A stretch of DNA of 64,000 bases from Luteolibacter arcticus (GTDB lineage Bacteria > Verrucomicrobiota > Verrucomicrobiia > Verrucomicrobiales > Akkermansiaceae). Position 1 is the stretch's first letter; every line of letters starts with the position of its first letter. The stretch lies in NCBI RefSeq assembly GCF_025950235.1, contig NZ_JAPDDT010000001.1, forward strand, positions 124,001 to 188,000, read 5' to 3'. Shown in pieces: positions 57,415 through 64,000 of this stretch. The translations under genes were made by a program, and so were the position numbers. The notes beneath the pieces were generated by a model. It saw only the letters and a list, made by a program, of their open reading frames with translations, was not told where the DNA came from and ran no database searches.

Positions 57415-57935
57415 TGAACCGCCAAGACGCCAAGTTCGCCAAGGTAGAGGGGATTGGGGATTGGTGGAAAGGCCCCGGACTGGTGAGGGAACGAACCGCG
57501 GAGGCGCGGAGATGGGGAGGTGCCGGGTGATTGGTGGAAGAGCCCCGGACTGGTGGGGGGACGAACTGCGGAGTCGCGGAGAGAGCGCGGAGGGCGGGGA
57601 TGGGTAGGTTTTGAACCGCCAAGACGCGAAGTTCGCCAAGGAGAAGGGATTGGGACGGCTTGGATTCTGTATGCGAGGGGTTGGAGGGTGGAGAGCGGTG
57701 GTCAAACATGGTTTGGACGCGCGGGGTGGTGGACGAATCTGTGGAGGTGAGGGGATTAGTTATTGGGATATTGGGGATTGGTGGAAAGGCCCCGGACTGG
57801 TGAGGGTGCGAACCGCGGAGTCGCGGAGGTCGCGGAGGTCGCGGAGGGACGCGGAGAGGAGGAAGGGTGGAAAGGCAGTGAGTGAACCGCCAAGACGCCA
57901 AGTGCGCGAAGGGAGATGGGATTGGGGGCGCTCTT
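57415..57935. repeat. mosaic of short intergenic repeats (ACCGCCAAGACGCCAAG and ACCGCGGAG types)
   Basis: Two repeat types alternate. Three copies of GAACCGCCAAGACGCCAAG or close variants start near 57416, 57613 and 57882. Three copies of a longer unit containing TGGTGGAAAGGCCCCGGACT then GGTGAGGG and GAACCGCGGAGTCGCGGAG start near 57458, 57530 and 57777. Spacing is irregular and there is no CRISPR-like unit. The 1053 bp from 57367 to 58419 hold no gene I can support. Confidence 0.8.
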
Positions 57936-58018
57936 GTAGTCGGTAGGTCAAGTGAAGGCTGAACGGCTGTGAAGGACTACTCGGCCGGAATGGGGGGGGA
58001 AGTGTGTCCGGGAATGAA

Positions 58019-58118
58019 CGGGACAGTAAGGTCCCGGCTCTTTATTTTCGCGAGGCTCGCGTCCCCTAAGTAGCAGCGACTTTACTGTCGCTTTGGCCGA
58101 TTTGGAAACCGGCGCTCC
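58019..58118. repeat. run of four intergenic hairpins ending in GCTCCC tag
   Basis: GGGAC-AGTAAG-GTCCC, then CGCGAG-GCT-CGCG, then AGCGAC-TTTACT-GTCGCT (near 58074-58092) and GCCGATTT-GG-AAACCGGC followed by GCTCCC (58096-58119). The last matches the window-wide tagged hairpin family with one mismatch. Confidence 0.6.
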
Positions 58119-58219
58119 CGGGGGGCGGGTGGCGCGGTGGTGTGGCTAATGGCGCACTCGTGAAGTGGGAAACAACTCCTGCTGGTGTTGTCGAACGCAG
58201 GATTTCCGCCGGCCGCGGG

Positions 58220-58333
58220 GTGGGTTCGGCCGCACGCGGAGCGATGCGGACCACGTTGGCGGGCGGTGCGTGCGCGCGGGATGACCCGTAGCCGTGAGGT
58301 GGGTTCGGCCGCACGCGGAGCGATGCGGACCAC
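58220..58333. repeat. 35-bp direct repeat pair
   Basis: A 35-bp sequence beginning GTGGGTTCGGCCGCACGCGG occurs identically at 58220-58254 and 58299-58333, a 79-bp period. No coding capacity is apparent. Confidence 0.85.
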
Positions 58334-58419
58334 TTTGGGGATCCCAGGTCGGGACCACAGGGATGCGGCTGGTGCCGCTAGTTGGCGACGGTCATAGACT
58401 CGCCGCTACATGATGTGGG

Positions 58420-61400
58420 TCATGGGGCAATGGGTTCGGCGCGGGCGCGGTAGAAGCGGGTGGGCTCGGCGTCGTCGGGGTCGGTGATGGTGATGAGGCC
58501 GGTGGATTCGCTGGTGAAGCCGGGGCCTGTGGGGGGGGCTCCGTTTGCGGACTCGGCGAGGGTTTGCCAGGTGGTGAGTTCGTCGGCGGCCTCGACGATG
58601 AGGCGGTAGCCGCGGGCGTGGGGATTGCGGGTGAGGGCGAGCTGGGTTTCGCCGGCGGGGGTGCGGGTGAATTGGAGGCCGGGGCTGGCAGGGGCGGGGG
58701 TGAGGGGATCGCCGTCGGTGAGGTAGTCGATGAGGTTCGGCAGGCCATCGCCATCGGCGTCGGCTTGGTCGCCGGAGATGGTGGGGTCGGCGAGCTGTGG
58801 CGCGCTGAAACGGGCGGCCATCCAGGCGTGGTAGCTTTGGCCATCGGGGACGGTGGTGGCGTTGTCGCCGAGGAGGGTGGCGAGGGCGGTATTCGACAGC
58901 AGGCTGGGTGAGCCGCCTTGGCCGGTGATGGGCGCGGCATTGAGCATGGCCTGGGTGATGGTGGGCTCGGGGCGGCGGACGCGGAGGTAGTCGGCATCCA
59001 CGACGAGGTCGGGATTGCCGCCGGTGACGACGGTGCGGTTGTGGTGGAATTCGTTTTGGACGCTGACGGTATTCCAGTCGGTGTAGGTGGTGATGCCGAG
59101 CTGGACGGTGGCGGGCATGTCATTCCGGGTGAAGCGATTCTCGATGATCCAATTGCCATTGCCGTGGCGGCGGAGCAGCAGGAAGACGGGGCCGCGGCGG
59201 ATGCACTGGAGGGTGACGAGGTCGGTATTCGCGGGGATGCCGGTCTGGACGGCGTAGAGCGTGGAGACGCTGTTGATGGTGGTCTTGACCTCGCAGTACC
59301 AGGTATTCGCGACGTTGCCCCAGGCGGTGTCGGCATTGCCGAAGGAGAGGAAGATGTAGTTCTCGGTGCCGGGCTGCCAGGGGGTGGTGTAGTGGTTTGG
59401 CTGGCCTTGGGCGGGCGGTGGCCAGGGGAGCACGACATTCGGGCCGGGATCGGGCACGGGGGCGGCATTTGTTAGACCGCGCGGGGTGCGGATCATGATG
59501 CCGCCGAGGCTGTAGGCGGAGGCGGGGCGGCCGGGCAGGCCGTTGCGGCGGTTTGCCTGCATGCGGAGGGTCGCGACGAAGTCGCCGGTGACGGCCTTGT
59601 AGGCGTAGGCGCCGGTCCAATTCTGGAACCAACTGCTGCTGTAGGGCATGAGTCGCATGTGGCCATCGCGCGAGGAGTCGATGTCCCACGTCTGCAGCTT
59701 GGAAATGCCCCAGCCTTCGGCGGTTTCATTGCGCTGCCACTGGGAGAGGGTGGCGGGGTCGCTGAATTCGTCGGAGAGCGGTGTGAGGTCGTCGGGGGCC
59801 TGGTAGGTGATGGAGGCGATGTTAGAAGCGAAGTTCGGCAGGCTGTCGTCGAGGGCGATGGCGCGTGTGGCAGGGAGCTCGGCGGTGACGGGTCCGCTTT
59901 GTGCGAAGCCGGCGATGCGAAGGCGGTAGTGGCTGGAATCGAGGGTAGTCAGGTGGCTGGCGGTGGCGCCGGTGAGCTGGAAGTCAGCGGCGGTGAGGCC
60001 GCTGACGGCTTCGGAGAAGGCGACGTCGAACTCGGCGAAGGGTGCGGTGGAGGGGGATGGTTGCACGGCGGTGAGGGTGACCGTGGGATTCGCGGGGAGC
60101 GGGGCGCCATCGAGCTGGAGGAGGTAGTCGCGGAGGTTCGCGAGGTCGGTGGCGTTCAAGGCGAGCGCTGCGCGATGGACGGCGGCGGCGCGGCGCTCCG
60201 GGGTGATGACGGTGAGATCGTCGAAGCCGGAATCGGCGGCCGAGGTGGTGACGACGATGGTGTTGGTGGTGCCGGCTGTTAGAGAGACGTTTTCGATGCG
60301 GATGCGCTGCCAGTGGTCGCCCGGTTGGCCGACGCCGAAGGGCCGGGTGACGGCGACGACGTGTGGGGTGCCATTGACGGTGACGGTGATGTTGCCAGGT
60401 GGGCTCCAGAAGGGGGCGGTCCAGCGCAGCTCGAGGTCGCCGGGGCCGGTGGTGGTGCCTCCATCGACATTCGGGAAGGTCACGGTTTCCCCGCTGCCGA
60501 GGTAGACCATCTGGCCGTGCATCGAGCTGTCCTCATTCAGGCGCGGGTAGCCGGGTTCGCCGACGCCGGCGCCGAGCGTGGCGTCTTCCGCCTGATAGAT
60601 GGTGCCACCGGCGACGCGGAAGACTTCATCGAGGGTCTTCGCGGAGCCATCGTGGAAATACGGGGCGCTGGCCCACAGGCCTAACAGCGTGGGTGTGTCG
60701 ATGCCGGTGAGCGGGGTGTTCAGCCGTTGGCCGGAGCTGGTGCGGAGGGTGCCGACATCGCGCGAAATACTATCGGTATAGTGGTTGCCGGTGTGGCAGC
60801 TCGCGCAATTGAGCGAGGCGAAGACGGCGGCTCCGGCGACGGCACCCGGCGTTCGGGTGCCGTCCGGATTGCGGTGGGGGCTCCGCGGAAGGGTCTCCTG
60901 GCCGAGCGAGGTGACGTAGGCGGCGAGGGCATCGAGCTCCGCGCTGCGGCCGGCATTCGGCGCGCCGAGGGATGGGTTTGGCGTTTGGCCGGGCGGTAGC
61001 AGGCCGGTGCCGCCGAACTCGTTCATGACGTCGATCACGAAGTCCTGGATCTCGTCGAAGTTGCCAGACCAGTGGACATTGCCGTGGGCGGTGCCGCTGC
61101 GGCCGCGGAGGTCGGTGGTGTTGCGGAAGCCTTCGCCGCGGTTGGTGAAGTCCCAGGTCATGCCGTCGTGCTGGCCATCGACGTGGCAGCTCGCGCAGGA
61201 GATGTAGCCCTCGAGGCTCATGGTCGGCAGCGTGGACAAGCCGCTGGTATCGGCGGCCTGATAGAAGATGCGTTTCCCTAACAGGACGTCGGGAGCGAGC
61301 TTGTCGCTGTCGATGGTGGGGACGGCCACCCGGTCGGTTTCGCGGTGGCCGAAGGACAGGAAATCGCCGAGCCCGTGGACGGTCACGCTGCGGCCCATGA

Positions 61401-64000
61401 AGTCGGCGCTGAAGAGGCGGCTGGTCACGGGATCGAACGCGAGCCCCTGCGGCGCGAGGCCGGTGGGGAAGCGGCCCTTGGTGGTCTTGACCGCGAGGCT
61501 GCGCGGGGCGGTGCGGACGAGCAGGTCATCGAAGACGGCGATGTTGTTGTTGCCCTGGAGCGCGACGAAGAAGTAATCGCCGCGTGGCGTGAACTCGATC
61601 GCGGTGGGCGACTCGCTGTTGTCGATGTCGATCCGGTAGCTGTCGGGATTGCCGACGTTGGGCTCGTTGTTAGAGGTGAGGCTGACCCGGCCAACCATGG
61701 CGCGCACGGAGTTGTCGGGGTCGAGGGGATCGTTGGTGTCCTGGCCGAGATCGAAGTATGTGCCGCGATGGGTGTTCGACTTCACCGCGGTGTAGTGGGC
61801 GTATTGGCCATCCGGGGAGATCGCGATGCCGCCGACGTAGTTTGGCACGCCGCGGCCCGAGGACGAGCCGTCGCGGCCGCGGTCGCGGTGGAGGGGGATG
61901 GTGCGGGTGAGTGACATGGTGGCGGCATTCACGTCGTAGATCTGGCCGAATTCCTCGCCGGAGATGAATCGTGTAACGAGCACCCGCGAGCCATCGGCGG
62001 TGATGGCGATGGCGCGCGGGGTGGGGCCGAGATTAAGGCTGCCAGTCTGGGCGCGGGTGGCGGTGCTGTAGCGCCGCAGTTGGCCGCGGCTTTCCAGTGA
62101 GACGAAGGCGGTGGTGCCATTCGGTGAGATGGCCACGCCCATCGGCGCGCTGCCATGGCCGAGGTCGATGCTCTCTAACAACGCGCCCGCGCCGCTGAGC
62201 ACGATCAGGCGGTCGGCATCGCGGCAGGTGATCCACGCATTGCCCGAGGTATCGATGGCCACGCCGCGTGGGTCGATGCTGCCGGGGAGCGAGAGCAGGG
62301 TATTCAGGCTGATTTCGGAGAGCCGCGCGCGGGTATCGGCATCGAGGATGCTGATAGAATCGTTATCCGGATTCACTACCCACACGCGGCGATTGGCGGC
62401 ATCGAGCGCGATGGGGGAGGACTTCGTCGGGCTGATTGCGGGTGGGGCGGGTGCCACGGTGACGGTGGCGGTTTGCGACACGCTCGATAGCGGCGTGCCG
62501 GTCCGCACGTCGCGCACCTGGACCTTCACGCCGTAGTGTCCGGCGGTGGCGTAGGTGTGACTGGCGGTGGCGAGGGGGCTCCAGTCGCGCACGGCATTCG
62601 CCTCGCCGAAGCTGAAGCGGTATTCCAGCGTGTCGCTGTCGCCATCGGTGGCTGCGGCGGTCAGCATGACCTCGCTGCCGGGTGTGGTCGGCGAGGGGGC
62701 GGCGGCGAAGGCCGAGATGACCGGTGAGGCATTGCCGCCGGCCACGCTGGCACCGGTCGAGAAGGTGAAGGAGTAGGGAAGGATGCCATTGCCCGCGACG
62801 TCCTTGATCCCGCCGGCGACGATCTCGACTTCGTAGGTGGTGTCTTCCTGGAGATACGCGGTCGGCGTGATGGTGAGCACGTCGTCGTAGGAAAAACTCA
62901 CCGTGGCCGCGACCGGTGCGCCGCCGACCGGGCGCAGGATGACGCTCTGGCCATTGACGATGGTGTAGCTCTCGAGGTTCTCGTGGATCAGCAGGCTGAC
63001 GGGTGCTCCGACGGGGAAATTCGTCTGGCCGGGGCGTGGGACGTGGTAGCCGACGTAGGGCGGATTGCGGTCAGGATTCGCATCATGGATCCACACGCCG
63101 ACGCCATCGGCGCCGCTCACGCTATAGCCGCCGCTGACGAGGAGATTGCCCATCGGCATGAGGTGCTGGCTGGAATCGAGTTGCCCCGCCACGCTGCCCG
63201 GCGGGCGGTTGTTGCCGATCTCATCGATCTCCAGCACCGGCTGGAAGGTGTCCATGTCGATCTTATGCCGGTCCGCGAAGACGAAGCGGTCCTGGCACTG
63301 GATGTAGCCGAGGCCATTGCCGCGGTCCCATTCGGGATGGCCGGCGACATTGATGGAGGTGACGAATTGGAGGTTCGTGGGGTCGCTGTAGTCGACGATG
63401 TCCACCGAGTTGGTGTCGCGGCGGGAGAAGACGAGGTAGTTTTGCCAAGGCGCGACGATGTAGGCACCGATGGGACCGGAGAGCTTGTCCAACAGAACTG
63501 GCGGCTGTGACGGCGTGTCGAAGACCGGCGAGATGTCGTAGCACAGCAGGCCCATGTTCGACTCGTCGGAGGTGATGAAGAGCAGGTTGCCGAGCAGGAT
63601 GGAATTCCCCGCGACCCCGTGCTGAGCCAGAGCTGGCCAATCGGCCAAGGGCTGGTTGTTGTTGCCTCGATAGATGAAGGCGCGGCCATTGACGGCGTTG
63701 TATTCGGCCCAGTTGAAGGCGAGGCCCCAGGGGTAATACATCCGCGTGATGCCATCGGCCGGATGGGTCGCGCCGAGCGACACGAAGCCGGGCAGATCCT
63801 GGATGATGTTCACGCCTTCGGTCTGCCGTCGGATGTTCGCGGCCCATTGGCCGCCGAGCCAGTCGCCGACCTTGTAGTGGCCGTGGGTGCCATGGTCGGA
63901 GAAATTGCCGACGTTTTGCCAGCCGGTCGCCTGGATGGTCAGGGTGGCGGGGTCATTGATGTCGGTGAAGCGCCAGCGCCGTGGATTCGCCGCGCCGACC
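58420..64000 (-). CDS. giant secreted beta-propeller / cytochrome c / carbohydrate-binding protein, N-terminus beyond window
   Basis: The leftward frame is open to the right edge (at least 1860 codons; the GTG at 63811-63813 is internal). Order from the N-terminal side: propeller-like LVIVD segment (DRFVFADRHKIDMDTFQPVL), an Ig-like domain (EDTTYEVEIVAGGIKDVAGN), PKD, a YncE-like propeller (IALDAANRRVWVVNPDNDSI; VAISPNGTTAFVSLESRGQL), then a cytochrome part with two heme sites, SCASCH (61183-61197) and NCASCH (60793-60807). CBM6/35-like (GETVTFPNVDGGTTTGPGDL), Ig-like, a DUF1349-like region and a C-terminal segment follow. It resembles di-heme cytochrome/propeller proteins of Verrucomicrobia and Planctomycetes, probably periplasmic or surface electron-transfer or oxidase proteins. 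Confidence 0.8.
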   Translation of the reverse strand, partial: VGAANPRRWRFTDINDPATLTIQATGWQNVGNFSDHGTHGHYKVGDWLGGQWAANIRRQTEGVNIIQDLPGFVSLGATHPADGITRMYYPWGLAFNWAEYNAVNGRAFIYRGNNNQPLADWPALAQHGVAGNSILLGNLLFITSDESNMGLLCYDISPVFDTPSQPPVLLDKLSGPIGAYIVAPWQNYLVFSRRDTNSVDIVDYSDPTNLQFVTSINVAGHPEWDRGNGLGYIQCQDRFVFADRHKIDMDTFQPVLEIDEIGNNRPPGSVAGQLDSSQHLMPMGNLLVSGGYSVSGADGVGVWIHDANPDRNPPYVGYHVPRPGQTNFPVGAPVSLLIHENLESYTIVNGQSVILRPVGGAPVAATVSFSYDDVLTITPTAYLQEDTTYEVEIVAGGIKDVAGNGILPYSFTFSTGASVAGGNASPVISAFAAAPSPTTPGSEVMLTAAATDGDSDTLEYRFSFGEANAVRDWSPLATASHTYATAGHYGVKVQVRDVRTGTPLSSVSQTATVTVAPAPPAISPTKSSPIALDAANRRVWVVNPDNDSISILDADTRARLSEISLNTLLSLPGSIDPRGVAIDTSGNAWITCRDADRLIVLSGAGALLESIDLGHGSAPMGVAISPNGTTAFVSLESRGQLRRYSTATRAQTGSLNLGPTPRAIAITADGSRVLVTRFISGEEFGQIYDVNAATMSLTRTIPLHRDRGRDGSSSGRGVPNYVGGIAISPDGQYAHYTAVKSNTHRGTYFDLGQDTNDPLDPDNSVRAMVGRVSLTSNNEPNVGNPDSYRIDIDNSESPTAIEFTPRGDYFFVALQGNNNIAVFDDLLVRTAPRSLAVKTTKGRFPTGLAPQGLAFDPVTSRLFSADFMGRSVTVHGLGDFLSFGHRETDRVAVPTIDSDKLAPDVLLGKRIFYQAADTSGLSTLPTMSLEGYISCASCHVDGQHDGMTWDFTNRGEGFRNTTDLRGRSGTAHGNVHWSGNFDEIQDFVIDVMNEFGGTGLLPPGQTPNPSLGAPNAGRSAELDALAAYVTSLGQETLPRSPHRNPDGTRTPGAVAGAAVFASLNCASCHTGNHYTDSISRDVGTLRTSSGQRLNTPLTGIDTPTLLGLWASAPYFHDGSAKTLDEVFRVAGGTIYQAEDATLGAGVGEPGYPRLNEDSSMHGQMVYLGSGETVTFPNVDGGTTTGPGDLELRWTAPFWSPPGNITVTVNGTPHVVAVTRPFGVGQPGDHWQRIRIENVSLTAGTTNTIVVTTSAADSGFDDLTVITPERRAAAVHRAALALNATDLANLRDYLLQLDGAPLPANPTVTLTAVQPSPSTAPFAEFDVAFSEAVSGLTAADFQLTGATASHLTTLDSSHYRLRIAGFAQSGPVTAELPATRAIALDDSLPNFASNIASITYQAPDDLTPLSDEFSDPATLSQWQRNETAEGWGISKLQTWDIDSSRDGHMRLMPYSSSWFQNWTGAYAYKAVTGDFVATLRMQANRRNGLPGRPASAYSLGGIMIRTPRGLTNAAPVPDPGPNVVLPWPPPAQGQPNHYTTPWQPGTENYIFLSFGNADTAWGNVANTWYCEVKTTINSVSTLYAVQTGIPANTDLVTLQCIRRGPVFLLLRRHGNGNWIIENRFTRNDMPATVQLGITTYTDWNTVSVQNEFHHNRTVVTGGNPDLVVDADYLRVRRPEPTITQAMLNAAPITGQGGSPSLLSNTALATLLGDNATTVPDGQSYHAWMAARFSAPQLADPTISGDQADADGDGLPNLIDYLTDGDPLTPAPASPGLQFTRTPAGETQLALTRNPHARGYRLIVEAADELTTWQTLAESANGAPPTGPGFTSESTGLITITDPDDAEPTRFYRARAEPIAP

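Noticed and set aside
57415..57935. Possible CRISPR array
   Set aside because: Repeats are of two types, imperfect, irregularly spaced, and not separated by unique spacers of constant length; no cas genes nearby.

Overview
The window looks like a chromosome segment of a free-living Verrucomicrobiota bacterium, most likely Luteolibacter-like (family Verrucomicrobiaceae). The evidence is inference from content: high GC, mostly absent Shine-Dalgarno sequences, very large secreted proteins built of PA14, Calx-beta, cadherin and Ig-like modules, a DUF1080 protein, a sialate O-acetylesterase, an NPYQTP-type membrane protein, a C-terminal sorting tail on an ice-binding-like protein, and abundant palindromic intergenic repeats. 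No 16S gene or other species marker is present, so the genus is a guess.

Layout. 0-3 kb: leftward polysaccharide-modification genes (MBOAT O-acyltransferase, SGNH partner, FkbM methyltransferase). 3.9-9.4 kb: a decaying array of small paralogous two-helix membrane proteins. Only two members are intact; the others are tails, heads, one copy with an in-frame TAG and one frameshifted copy. The array is interrupted by a TPR-like gene, an AraC regulator, an SRAP gene and a scrap of an AAA ATPase. 10.4 kb: tRNA-Lys. 10.5-12.1 kb: lactonase-type propeller and YjbQ. 12.6-17.1 kb: a trans-4-hydroxyproline catabolic cluster (PAS-AraC regulator divergent from epimerase, deaminase and semialdehyde dehydrogenase) lacking its oxidase. 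17-25.5 kb: DUF1080 protein, archaemetzincin, L,D-transpeptidase, an ABC exporter pair, tcdA and a PQQ-type sugar dehydrogenase. 25.6-31.7 kb: a run of small lipoproteins, secreted proteins and immunity-like genes, with an antitoxin-like HigA that has no toxin beside it, and an ice-binding-like protein. 31.8-33.8 kb: sialate O-acetylesterase.

34-49.4 kb holds two adjacent giant secreted metzincin-type proteins (about 2924 and 1829 residues) that share the same C-terminal domain and PA14 modules; the second is translationally coupled to a lipoprotein. 49.5-56.9 kb is a compact five-gene defence operon: type I restriction-modification genes hsdM, hsdS and hsdR with two extra genes, an Abi-like protein between hsdS and hsdR and a candidate PD-(D/E)XK nuclease coupled behind hsdR. 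57.4-58.4 kb is non-coding and packed with repeats. From 58.4 kb to the right edge runs a leftward giant secreted beta-propeller/cytochrome c protein whose N-terminus lies outside the window.

Most worth a second look: the two extra genes of the restriction operon; the small membrane-protein array, where every recognisable junction is an ATGA overlap; the twin giant proteases; a family of hairpins carrying a constant GCTCC tag (some arranged as REPIN-like pairs); and over-representation of the word YCTAACA, usually encoded with rare codons such as TTA, CTA and TCT.
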